NCBI GenBank assembly: GCA_023480765.1 | Contig: JAMCWZ010000093.1 | Coordinates: 1-37,451, forward strand | Origin: Nitrospirota bacterium | GTDB lineage: Bacteria > Nitrospirota_A > Leptospirillia > Leptospirillales > Leptospirillaceae | Length of the DNA: 37,451 nucleotides | Direction: 5' to 3' | In this document: piece by piece, positions 17,700 through 27,086 of the stretch | How positions within the stretch are numbered: the stretch's first letter is position 1 | Layout: each line of letters starts with the position of its first letter | Position numbers and translations under genes: made by a program | Notes under the pieces: model-generated | Told to the model about the DNA's origin: nothing | The model's input: only the letters and a program-made list of their open reading frames with translations | The model's database searches: none

Positions 17700-17730
17700 G
17701 GGAAAGAGGAAAAAACAATTCCTCCTTCCC
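17700..17730 (-). other. Strong RNA hairpin between thiC and the MetH activation gene
   Basis: On the minus strand GGGAAGGAGGAA (17730-17719) pairs with TTCCTCTTTCCC (17711-17700) around a 7-base loop, giving 12 pairs with one G-U. It lies 21 bases after the thiC stop and over 100 bases before the next start. There is no U-tract after it, so it is not a canonical Rho-independent terminator. It may act in mRNA processing, stability or attenuation. The plus strand would have an A-C mismatch at the G-U position, which favours function in the minus-strand transcript. Confidence 0.5.
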
Positions 17731-17751
17731 GCAAGTCTGCATGTAATCCGG

Positions 17752-19293
<1,542 letters not shown>

Positions 19294-19299
19294 TTGGCG

Positions 19300-19329
19300 A
19301 TTTTATTATGCGTGTTCTGGGTCTGTCAA
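19300..19329 (-). promoter_or_regulatory. thiC: Sigma-70 type promoter of thiC
   Basis: On the minus strand a perfect TTGACA (19329-19324) is followed by an 18-base spacer and TAAAAT (19305-19300). An overlapping TAATAA at 15 bases is a poorer fit. It sits in the gap after the stop of the AAA-like protein gene (19374), so thiC is transcribed on its own. Confidence 0.6.
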
Positions 19330-19373
19330 TTTTTCTCTTTGTATGAGATCCGGAAAATGGCCCCTGGCAATCT

Positions 19374-22300
19374 TTAAGGAGATACGACAGCCTCTTCTTC
19401 GGTTTTTTGTTCCGAAGGACTGACCGTCACGGCGGATATGCCCCTTCCGTCCCAGGAGAGAAGAAAGTCGTGCGGACCCGGTTCGTTTTCAAAAGTTGCT
19501 CGGATTTTAGTCAGGGCGGGGAGAAACTGGGACTGGAGCTTTCGATCGAGACCATCCATGCCGCGCCGGGAAATATCGAGTTTTGACGTCAGCTGCTCAA
19601 AGAGACCTGGTTCAACCGAAAGGGTCCCCGGAAAGGGAATATTGCGGGAGAAATCATGCAGAATTTTCGTCGCTGTCTGCCGAAGAATGGTGTGAATGTC
19701 CTCCGTGGAGTATTCGGGAAAGGGCAAGATCAGGTCGACGTGCTGGAGGAACGGCGGCTGAAAAAGGGGGAGATAGGCCAATCTTCTGTTGTTGTTCCGG
19801 ACGGCCTGAATCATGACGTCGGGACGGCTCCAGGGCTCTACCTGAGCAAAGTCCTGGGGAGAGAACAATGTTGAGGCAAGGACAAAAATACTGTCGGAAA
19901 TATCTCTGGTCTTTTCCCCCCACGAAAGGCGACCGGTCTTGAGAACCGGTAAAAGAGCGTTCCAGAGGCTGGGATGTGCTTTTTCCACATTGTCCATATA
20001 GAGGAGACGTCTGGGGTCCTGATGGAAGACTTCCCACAGATCATCAGGAACGGGAGGGTTCGTCGGTGCCGGGGACGCGGATTTTTTCAGGAATTGTTCT
20101 GCGAAAAAAAGCTCGTCAAACAGACTCATATCCCGGTACACAAAAGCCTCTGGTTTCTTGTAGACCTGTCTGGATAGAGCTTCAGCCAGGAACTTTCGGC
20201 CACTCTGGGGCGGGCCCAAAAAGAAGAAGGTTCCGCTGAGGGCAGACCCGTCCTTTCGGATTTTCAGCCGCCCTGTCTCAAGAGTTGCCAGGATTTCGTT
20301 TTGTAGGGATTCCCGCCCAAAGTAATCCCGGATAGGCGGTGGGAGCTCTTCCGGAAGAGTGAGGGCGAACGTGGATTTGTCTGTTTGATTTTTGTCGTCC
20401 GAAGAGTTTTCCATGAATGGGGAGGACCCGGTAAAGAGATGGAAGCGTGAAAAATCAATATTATCCGACGAGAATCCCTCCAGTAGCTTTTCCATGGCGT
20501 AGGCTTCAACATCCTGAAGAAATTCTTTCTGGATGTCTCCGATCTCGATCACGCGTGAAAACTTCCGGAGGATCATGGGATCGATATCGTTGATCCCGGA
20601 TGTCCCGCAGATGAGCCAGAATTGTCGCTCCTGGAGAACCTGGGAAAGCTCGATCACCTTCTGGTTGTAAATTTCGCCGTGATAACTGAAATGGGAAAGC
20701 TGGACCCTGGGAAAGAGAACTTCAAGAGGGTCGACAAAAAGAACGGCCGGCCGGAGTTTTTTGTTCTGAATGACGAAGTTGCGGAAAGTGCCTAGGCTAT
20801 CCCGGGAAAACTCCTTCTGGGAAACGGAAGCGAAGTGATAGTTTTCTCTTTGCGCAAGGGTCTGTGCGAGCTTCTGTCGCAAACTTGGAGATTTTCCCAC
20901 AATAAGCAAGGACTCGCTCGTGTGGCGCTTTTGTTTCAGAATCTTTTCAGAAGCGTTGATGATGAGCGCAGGAGCAATGGCTTCTTCGGTGAGCCGGGCA
21001 CGGACAGCTTCCATGGGTTCCAGTGTCGGATCCTGCCAGCCTTGCATCTTCCGACGAATGGAAACGTCGATGTCCAGCTGACGGAGAGATCTTCGGAGGG
21101 AACGGGCACTTTTGATGCTCCGCAGAAGAACGTCATCGATATCCTCAGGGGAAAATCCTTCCATCATCTCTGCCAATTTGAACAAGTCATACCCGTCGAT
21201 CATGTCGAGGGTCAGAAGGGGCACCTGCCCGGGAAGAATCTCGTTTTGACGGGCGACTTCCCGCAGAGCGAGCCGGAGGAATGTTGTTCGGGTTGGCGTA
21301 TCGGCTTCTCCTGTTCCGATGACCCAATGCACCACCGGTGGAGTTTTGAACTCTTCCGGAATGTCGTCGATCTGATGTGCGTTCATGACAACCAGGGCGT
21401 GTTTGTTCATCAGAAGACGAAGAAGTATTTTTTTCAAACTTTCTCTCTCTGGTTGCGAGAGGGAAGAGACGGAAGCTTCGAAGTCGGTGATATGCAGAAG
21501 GACCGGTTTGTAAAGATGAATCTTGTAGAGAGTGTTCCGCAGCTCGTGTTCCGCGGTAGAGAGAGAGAGTCCCCTTAGAGAAGCGAGTTCGAACGTCATG
21601 TAGGCCCTTCCTGACTCTCCGGCCAGGGCTCGTGCAAAAATATGGTTGGCCTTGACGGAAGGTCCCCACAGGAGAATTCCGTTTTTTTGCGACCGGAAGA
21701 GGGACCGGGCGCTCAAATGAGCCGAGTAGGCTTCGATCAGGGCCATTCTGGTCGGATTATTCCTGGGAAAGACGGAAAGCGTATCTTCCGGAACACTGTA
21801 GGAAGAGGGCGGCGTTTTTTTCCGAAACGCCCCCGACAGATGAAAGGTGCTGACCAAAGAGAAGGAGACAGCTCCGAGAAGCCAGGAAAGGCCGGTTCCG
21901 ATCGAAAGAAGTCCGGCAACGATGGAAATGGGCTTTAGCAGGGTACCGGTGACAAGAAAGAACCCGCCGGCCATGATGCATGTGTCCCAAAAATGATAGG
22001 CCTGATCCTTGAGCCGAAGCCGATTGGGAATCAGGTCGACTTTGCCGGGCCCGGTTTCCTGTCGAAAGTTGCCGGGAATCATCAGGAAGAGAAACTGGGA
22101 AAGCATGGTGATGGTCCCGGTCAGCCACAGGAAGCCAGACAGATAAGGCATCATGCCGATGGTAAAGAATCCTGAAAGAATGAAAATGGCCCCGACAAGA
22201 GACCATTGAAGAATGTAATACAACGGAGGGGCGGCGGAAAAAGGGATCTTCCCCTTCTTTTTTTCCGGAAGGGGCTTTCCAAAATTGCTGCCGGCAAGGA

Positions 22301-22454
22301 GAAGGATCGTTGCATAGGTGAGGAGAACCGTCGCCATGACGAGTGCCGACAACAGAGGGTATGCGTTAAACCAGGGATCGACGACCGACCGAAAAAAGGA
22401 GGTTGCGATCACCCAGCCGACGCCGGCAAGGACCATCATGATGCTGAGGATCAC
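19374..22454 (-). CDS. Membrane-anchored protein with three degenerate AAA-like modules
   Basis: A 1026-residue protein starting with GTG that overlaps the uvrC stop as GTGA. Residues 1-205 hold about six hydrophobic helices (roughly 4-22, 33-54, 78-100, 104-127, 155-173, 176-204). Module 1 (about 258-460) aligns by eye with FtsH/Cdc48-type AAA: GILLWGPSVKANH is in the P-loop position but lacks GK[ST], HITDFE replaces the Walker B DE, and a DLFKLAEMMEGFSPEDIDDVL lid follows. Module 2 (about 514-660) has GKSPSLRQ for a P-loop, LFVDPLE and an ILRKFSRVIEIG arginine region. Module 3 (about 702-980) resembles ClpB D2/AAA_2, with GPPQSGRK (747-754) and LLYMDNVEKAHP (817-828), where the Walker Lys and Glu are substituted. 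I infer a non-hydrolysing scaffold or remodelling partner; the family is not recognised. Confidence 0.8.
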   Translation of the reverse strand: MILSIMMVLAGVGWVIATSFFRSVVDPWFNAYPLLSALVMATVLLTYATILLLAGSNFGKPLPEKKKGKIPFSAAPPLYYILQWSLVGAIFILSGFFTIGMMPYLSGFLWLTGTITMLSQFLFLMIPGNFRQETGPGKVDLIPNRLRLKDQAYHFWDTCIMAGGFFLVTGTLLKPISIVAGLLSIGTGLSWLLGAVSFSLVSTFHLSGAFRKKTPPSSYSVPEDTLSVFPRNNPTRMALIEAYSAHLSARSLFRSQKNGILLWGPSVKANHIFARALAGESGRAYMTFELASLRGLSLSTAEHELRNTLYKIHLYKPVLLHITDFEASVSSLSQPERESLKKILLRLLMNKHALVVMNAHQIDDIPEEFKTPPVVHWVIGTGEADTPTRTTFLRLALREVARQNEILPGQVPLLTLDMIDGYDLFKLAEMMEGFSPEDIDDVLLRSIKSARSLRRSLRQLDIDVSIRRKMQGWQDPTLEPMEAVRARLTEEAIAPALIINASEKILKQKRHTSESLLIVGKSPSLRQKLAQTLAQRENYHFASVSQKEFSRDSLGTFRNFVIQNKKLRPAVLFVDPLEVLFPRVQLSHFSYHGEIYNQKVIELSQVLQERQFWLICGTSGINDIDPMILRKFSRVIEIGDIQKEFLQDVEAYAMEKLLEGFSSDNIDFSRFHLFTGSSPFMENSSDDKNQTDKSTFALTLPEELPPPIRDYFGRESLQNEILATLETGRLKIRKDGSALSGTFFFLGPPQSGRKFLAEALSRQVYKKPEAFVYRDMSLFDELFFAEQFLKKSASPAPTNPPVPDDLWEVFHQDPRRLLYMDNVEKAHPSLWNALLPVLKTGRLSWGEKTRDISDSIFVLASTLFSPQDFAQVEPWSRPDVMIQAVRNNNRRLAYLPLFQPPFLQHVDLILPFPEYSTEDIHTILRQTATKILHDFSRNIPFPGTLSVEPGLFEQLTSKLDISRRGMDGLDRKLQSQFLPALTKIRATFENEPGPHDFLLSWDGRGISAVTVSPSEQKTEEEAVVSP

Positions 22455-24340
22455 GACGAACTCCCGGGCGGAGCATCCTGTTTGTCACGGAGGGAGTGGT
22501 AGATTGAAGTTGCCAGAGCCACGGATAGTCCAGCGTTTTGCACAATCTCTTCGATCGTTGCTTCCATAAGGTTTTTTACCGATCCGAAAGACTGGAGAAG
22601 TTTTTTTTCTCTTGCCGGCCCAACGCCGGGAATATGCAGAAGCCGGGAGTGTGTGAGATACTCTTCTCTTAATGTCCGGTGATACTTTATCGCGAAACGG
22701 TGGGCTTCATCGCGCAAGCGGACAAGAAGATGTGTGACCGGGTGGTGTCCGGGAAGAATGAGCGGCGTATCCTGTCCGGGAAAAAAGATTCGTTCGGACT
22801 TGTTCTTGTTCGTTCGTTCCTTGGCGAGGGATACAACACGCCGCCTGGCATCGTCATGCCCCATTTCCTCAAGTGTCCGGACGCAGGCATCAAGCTGAAG
22901 CGGTCCTCCATCGATTACCAGAAGATCCGGGAGCGGATTTTCTCTGTATTGTCGCTCCATCACCTCGCTCAACATTTTGAAATCGTCCTGGCCTTTTTCG
23001 TAGCGAATCCGGAACTTTCGGTAAAGCGATTTTTCCGGTTTCCCGTCCTGGAAGGTGACGAGAGAGGCGACAGGAAGAAGGTCTCCAGTGTTGGAGATGT
23101 CCACACAGCATAGAAGTCGCGGGGGACGATCCCTTTTCAGGAGAGATCGGGCCTCGTCGAGTACTTCTGTCGAGTTGAGCGATCTCTTTTCGCGGGCATT
23201 TAACGCCTCTTCCGCATTTTCCCTGACCAGATCCAGAATCATTTTTTTGTCCCCTCTCTTTGGAGAGATTATCCGGACGGGGTCTTCTCCTTTCTTTTCG
23301 GACATCCAGGAGAGTGTCATGAGGTCTTCTTCGGGCAATGAAACGGGAAGAAGAATTTCACCCGGAAGGAAGGCGGACTCTTTTCCGTAGAACTGTTCGA
23401 GAAAGGCGACGAGAAGTTCTTCGTCCGAAGCTTCTTCGGTATTCTTGAGCTCAACTTCCTCTTTGCCGATCAGAAGGCCGTTTCGTATATGCATCACCAG
23501 CATGACCGCCGTCGTGCCACTGCGTGCCAGATAGAGTCCATCGATCGGATGATGAAAGGGAAAGGAGACGGTATGTTTTTCCAAAACCTGAAGGACATTC
23601 CTGTACCGGTCGCGGACGGCAGCGGCTTTTTCAAACTCAAGGTTTTTTGCGCGTGCTTTCATCTCGTTTTCCAGTAGGTACAGAAGATCGTTGCTCTTGC
23701 CCTGGAGAAAAAGGCGGACGCCCATTGCCACCTGCCGGTATTCCGTTTCTGTAGTCAGTCCCTCAACGCAAGGGCCAAGGCATCTTTTGATCTGGTATTC
23801 GACGCAAGGCCTTTCAAGTGTTGGTTTATCGAGAGGAATGGTGCAGGTCGCCAGCGGGAATGTCCGTCGAATAAGCCTGAGCGTGTCTTTCATGGCCGAG
23901 GGATTGGGGTAGGGACCAAAATAGAGACTCCCGTCGTTTCGAACCCGGCGCGTGACGGTGAGTCGTGGGTAAGTGTCGTTCCAGCTGAATTTCAGGTAGG
24001 GGTATGTTTTATCGTCCCGGAGGAGGACATTGTATCGGGGGCGATATCGTTTGATCAGCGTGTTTTCGAGGATAAGGGCATCCAGTTCTGTTTTCGTCCG
24101 TATAATCTCGAGATCCCGAACGCGTGATACGAGAAGGGCTATCCTCGTGGAACGGACTCTCGTCTCCTGGAAATAGGAGCGGACCCGGTCCTTAAGACTT
24201 CGGGATTTTCCCACATAGAGGACCTCACCGGTTTCACTCTTCATGAGATAGACACCCGGCTCTTCCGGAAGAGTTCTCAGACGGTCTTCGACAAGGGATG
24301 AAAAAGGGAGATTCGCAGACGAATTCTCTGGGTTCGACAC
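22451..24340 (-). CDS. uvrC: Excinuclease ABC subunit C
   Basis: A 629-residue UvrC, the dual-incision nuclease of nucleotide excision repair. The GTG start at 24340 has GGAGGGAA just upstream. The N-terminal GIY-YIG domain reads PGVYLMKSETGEVLYVGKSRSLKDRVRSYF in part, then NTLIKRYRPRYN, a central CVEYQIKRCLGPC Cys cluster, a UVR domain that contacts UvrB, an RNase H-like 5' incision domain (CVDISNTGD, VIDGG) and a C-terminal helix-hairpin-helix (IPGVGPAREKKLLQSFGS). Length is normal. Its stop overlaps the GTG of the AAA-like membrane protein, so the two are translationally coupled although no functional link is known. The -10 of its likely promoter overlaps that of the divergent small gene at 24437. 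Confidence 0.96.
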   Translation of the reverse strand: MSNPENSSANLPFSSLVEDRLRTLPEEPGVYLMKSETGEVLYVGKSRSLKDRVRSYFQETRVRSTRIALLVSRVRDLEIIRTKTELDALILENTLIKRYRPRYNVLLRDDKTYPYLKFSWNDTYPRLTVTRRVRNDGSLYFGPYPNPSAMKDTLRLIRRTFPLATCTIPLDKPTLERPCVEYQIKRCLGPCVEGLTTETEYRQVAMGVRLFLQGKSNDLLYLLENEMKARAKNLEFEKAAAVRDRYRNVLQVLEKHTVSFPFHHPIDGLYLARSGTTAVMLVMHIRNGLLIGKEEVELKNTEEASDEELLVAFLEQFYGKESAFLPGEILLPVSLPEEDLMTLSWMSEKKGEDPVRIISPKRGDKKMILDLVRENAEEALNAREKRSLNSTEVLDEARSLLKRDRPPRLLCCVDISNTGDLLPVASLVTFQDGKPEKSLYRKFRIRYEKGQDDFKMLSEVMERQYRENPLPDLLVIDGGPLQLDACVRTLEEMGHDDARRRVVSLAKERTNKNKSERIFFPGQDTPLILPGHHPVTHLLVRLRDEAHRFAIKYHRTLREEYLTHSRLLHIPGVGPAREKKLLQSFGSVKNLMEATIEEIVQNAGLSVALATSIYHSLRDKQDAPPGSSS

Positions 24341-24350
24341 ATTCCCTCCA

Positions 24351-24380
24351 TTGTTCTCGGGCGGACGGGTTGATTATACT
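24351..24380 (+). promoter_or_regulatory. Possible promoter for the small membrane protein and aroE, overlapping a divergent uvrC -10
   Basis: TTGTTC (24351-24356), an 18-base spacer and TATACT (24375-24380) could drive the rightward genes. On the other strand TATAAT (24378-24373) is a consensus -10 in front of uvrC but has no convincing -35. The two -10 elements overlap face to face, so polymerase at one would exclude the other. Confidence 0.35.
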
Positions 24381-24436
24381 ACAAGGTATCGCGGGGGAGA
24401 GGACTTAACCGATTTTTACAAGAAGGAAGGTTCCCA

Positions 24437-24691
24437 ATGGATCCGGCAAGCGTGCACGATACCCGGTCGGAGGAAACGGAGGGGAAGGCAGACCCCGCCG
24501 ATGAGGAAAAAATGACTGGAAAGGACTGGATAAGAGCTTTCGTCTATTTTGTCCTCGGTCTTTTTCTTCTTTTCGTCTTTTTCTATATGATTTTCGCCGG
24601 TCCGAAAGCAGCCCTCATCGCCGGAGTCACCCTTCTGGTCGGCATCGTTCTTTGGGTCATTTTCCGGTACGTTCTGAAGGAGATCGCCTAG
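24437..24691 (+). CDS. Small two-helix membrane protein
   Basis: An 84-residue protein with AAGGAAGG about 7 bases before the ATG. The first 30 residues are acidic and polar (rich in Glu and Asp). Two hydrophobic helices follow: approximately AFVYFVLGLFLLFVFFYMIF and AALIAGVTLLVGIVLWVIF, separated by AGPK, and a short basic tail. I recognise no family. It ends 38 bases before aroE and most likely shares its transcript. Location in the inner membrane is predicted; function is unknown. Confidence 0.7.
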   Translation: MDPASVHDTRSEETEGKADPADEEKMTGKDWIRAFVYFVLGLFLLFVFFYMIFAGPKAALIAGVTLLVGIVLWVIFRYVLKEIA

Positions 24692-24729
24692 TCCATGCTT
24701 TTTCTCTTCCCAAGAGTCTTCCGAAAAGA

Positions 24730-25620
24730 ATGAAAAAACTCTATGGAGTGATTGGTTATCCTGTTTCCCACTCCCTGTCCCCTTTGTTCCAGCAGGCGGC
24801 AATGGAATCCTTGGGCCTTGACGCGGCTTATGTGCCTTTTGAAATTCCTCCGGATCAAATCGGGATCGCCTTGAAGTCGATGGAAATTCTTGGTGTCGAA
24901 GGATTTAACGTGACAATTCCCCACAAGGAGGCGGTTTCCGGACTGGTTGCGGGGAAGGACCGTATCTCAACAATTGTCGGTGCCGTCAATACGGTATCCC
25001 GGAAAGCTGACGGATGGTTCGGTTCGAACACCGATGTCGGGGGATTTCAGGAAGCATTTCGCCATTTTCTGCAAAGCAAAATAAAGAAAGACGTGTCCCA
25101 TCCGATGGTTTTGGGGGCTGGAGGGTCTGTCAGAAGTGTGCTTTTTGCTCTCCGGGAGTCTGGTTTCCGTCGTTTAACCATTGCCAATCGTTCTCTTGAT
25201 CGAGCACATAGGCTTCTGGATTCTCTTTTTTCCCCGGATACGAGGAAAGAGATATCGGTGATTTCCCTTGAGGAGATGTCCAATCAGGGAGTTGGGGAAT
25301 GCGACGTCCTGATCAACGCTCTGTCTCGGGAAGCTTTTCCGGACAGGTTTGCACTTCTGGACAGGGTGGACTGCTCCGGTATCAAAGGATTTTTTGACTT
25401 GTCCTATCGGCCGGATGGTCTGCCGACATCCTTTCTGAAGGTTGGGTTGTCCCTGAAGAGACCCGTGGAAGATGGCCTCCGAATGCTTCTCGAACAGGGT
25501 GCTTTGTCATTTGAGATATGGACGGGACAGTCGGCGCCGAGAGACGTCATGGCCGAGGCTCTCCGGAAAAAATTGGGAAGGAGCCTTTCCTTTGGAGGTG
25601 AAATGCCCAAAATGGTCTAG
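24730..25620 (+). CDS. aroE: Shikimate dehydrogenase
   Basis: A 296-residue NADP-dependent enzyme reducing 3-dehydroshikimate in chorismate synthesis. The ATG at 24730 begins MKKLYGVIGYPVSHSLSP, the family N-terminus; the open frame upstream (to 24652) is unconserved and overlaps the preceding gene. Shikimate-binding residues are in SHSLSP and NVTIPHKEA (catalytic Lys), the catalytic Asp is in NTDVGG, and the NADP loop is GAGGSVRSVLFAL with ANRSLDRA after it. The ribosome site is weak. The stop TAG shares CTAG (25617-25620) with the convergent ftsY stop. Confidence 0.93.
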   Translation: MKKLYGVIGYPVSHSLSPLFQQAAMESLGLDAAYVPFEIPPDQIGIALKSMEILGVEGFNVTIPHKEAVSGLVAGKDRISTIVGAVNTVSRKADGWFGSNTDVGGFQEAFRHFLQSKIKKDVSHPMVLGAGGSVRSVLFALRESGFRRLTIANRSLDRAHRLLDSLFSPDTRKEISVISLEEMSNQGVGECDVLINALSREAFPDRFALLDRVDCSGIKGFFDLSYRPDGLPTSFLKVGLSLKRPVEDGLRMLLEQGALSFEIWTGQSAPRDVMAEALRKKLGRSLSFGGEMPKMV

Positions 25621-26546
25621 AACCGGGAAGAGTCTTCCGGTCTCAAAAGGGCCCGTGCATAGAGAACCGGATCGAATTCCACAAGGTCGTCCTTTCCCTC
25701 TCCAACCCCGACAAACCTGACCGGAAGATGAAATTTTCGGGCCAGGCTGACGACAATCCCTCCTTTTGAGGTGCCATCAAGTTTGGTGAGGATCATTCCG
25801 GAAACCGGGATGGCTTTCCGGAAATGTTCCATCTGGCTGACAGTGTTCTGCCCAAGAGTTGAGTCCAGGACGATCAGTGTTTCAAAGGGCCTGTCTTCCA
25901 TTTCCCTTTTGACCAGTCCATGGATCTTCCCAAGTTCTGCCATCAGATTGTGTTTTGTCTGGAGCCTTCCCGCCGTATCGATGATGGCAACATCCACTTT
26001 TCGGGCCAGGGCTGCTTTGACGGTATCGAAAGCGACCGCTGCCGGATCGGCACCTTCCTTCTGGTGAACAACAGGGATTTCCAGTTTTTCTCCCCAGAGG
26101 CGCAACTGCTGGACCGCTGCCGCACGAAAGGTGTCTGCGGCCCCCAGGATGACGGACTTCCCGTCTTGCTGGAATCGGTGCGCGAGTTTTCCGGTTGTTG
26201 TGGTTTTGCCCACCCCGTTGACGCCGACCATCAGGATGACAACGGGCTTCCAGTCAGGCTGTTCGACCCACACCGGAGGATTCAGTGGAAAGAAACTCGC
26301 TATTCTCTCTTCCAAAAAGAGCAGTGGATCTCCTTTTGTCCCATTTCCCGAATTTTTTTCCCAATCTTTCAAATCCCGAATCAAAAGAGTTGCTTGTTCC
26401 GGGCCAACATCAGAGAGGATCAGAAGGTCCTCAAGTTCTTCGTAAAACTGGGGAGACCGTTCTTTTCCGAACAGTTGTGCAAGATTGTTTCCCAGTTTTT
26501 CCCGGGTTTTTTTCAATCCGGCACCCAAGCGTTGCAGAATATTCAT
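25617..26546 (-). CDS. ftsY: Signal recognition particle receptor FtsY
   Basis: A 309-residue SRP GTPase that docks ribosome-nascent chain complexes at the membrane with Ffh. The N domain occupies the first 100 or so residues, without the long acidic A domain of E. coli FtsY. The G domain has GVNGVGKTTTTGKLA (G1), DTFRAAAVQQL, DTAGR (G3), TKLDGTSKGG (G4) and a final VGVGEGKDDLVEFDP motif. A ribosome site (AAGGA) precedes the ATG. It lies 30 bases after ybeY at the end of the usp-phoH-HD-ybeY cluster and is probably co-transcribed. Confidence 0.96.
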   Translation of the reverse strand: MNILQRLGAGLKKTREKLGNNLAQLFGKERSPQFYEELEDLLILSDVGPEQATLLIRDLKDWEKNSGNGTKGDPLLFLEERIASFFPLNPPVWVEQPDWKPVVILMVGVNGVGKTTTTGKLAHRFQQDGKSVILGAADTFRAAAVQQLRLWGEKLEIPVVHQKEGADPAAVAFDTVKAALARKVDVAIIDTAGRLQTKHNLMAELGKIHGLVKREMEDRPFETLIVLDSTLGQNTVSQMEHFRKAIPVSGMILTKLDGTSKGGIVVSLARKFHLPVRFVGVGEGKDDLVEFDPVLYARALLRPEDSSRF

Positions 26547-26576
26547 GAGAAACCTGTCCTTCTTCTGAGAATTCCG

Positions 26577-27086
26577 TCAGTCGGGAATTTTTCCAAAAAT
26601 CTGGCTCGGCGCGTTTTGTGGTCCGATTGAAAAAAGATTCCGTTTGACAATCACTTTCTGAAGTGTTTTGGCGATCTTCCGTTCCGCGTGTTTCATACGG
26701 AGGGCGTCTTCCGGTCCTGTCTCGTGGTCATGTCCGGCGAGATGACACAAGCCATGAATGATCAGGTTGACGATTTCTGTTTCCAGCGGGATATTTTGTT
26801 CGCGGGCCTGGCGTTCAGCCTTTTCCGTCGAGATGAGAATTTCTCCGTCCGGAAAGGGAATGTCGGGAAAGGGAGGAGAAGGGTAGGAAAAAGACAAGAC
26901 GTCAGTCGACCTGTTCTTTCCACGATATTCCCGGTTGACAATCCGGATCCGACGGTTATTGACGAACGTAATGGTGACATTTTTTTGGGCCTCTCCCAGT
27001 GTTTTTTGGGCCTCGTTTGCCAGAAGAGAGAGCGCAAGGGTGTCCACCGGAAACTTTTTCTGGCGATTGTCGATTTCAACGGGCAT
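26577..27086 (-). CDS. ybeY: Endoribonuclease YbeY, rRNA maturation factor
   Basis: A 169-residue metalloendoribonuclease from the ATG at 27086 (GGGAGC 5 bases upstream, MPVEIDNRQKK), rather than the open frame to 27251 that lies within the HD gene. The zinc motif HGLCHLAGHDHE matches H-G-x-L-H-L-x-G-x-D-H with Cys at the fourth position, and RIVNREYRGKNRSTDVLSF is the conserved central block. It acts in 16S rRNA 3' end maturation and 70S quality control. The start overlaps the preceding HD gene by 11 bases. The phoH-HD-ybeY order is conserved in many bacteria. Confidence 0.94.
   Translation of the reverse strand: MPVEIDNRQKKFPVDTLALSLLANEAQKTLGEAQKNVTITFVNNRRIRIVNREYRGKNRSTDVLSFSYPSPPFPDIPFPDGEILISTEKAERQAREQNIPLETEIVNLIIHGLCHLAGHDHETGPEDALRMKHAERKIAKTLQKVIVKRNLFSIGPQNAPSQIFGKIPD

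Noticed and set aside
20835..21578. Plus-strand ORF of 247 residues
   Set aside because: Antisense to the triple-AAA gene with no family resemblance; a shadow frame.
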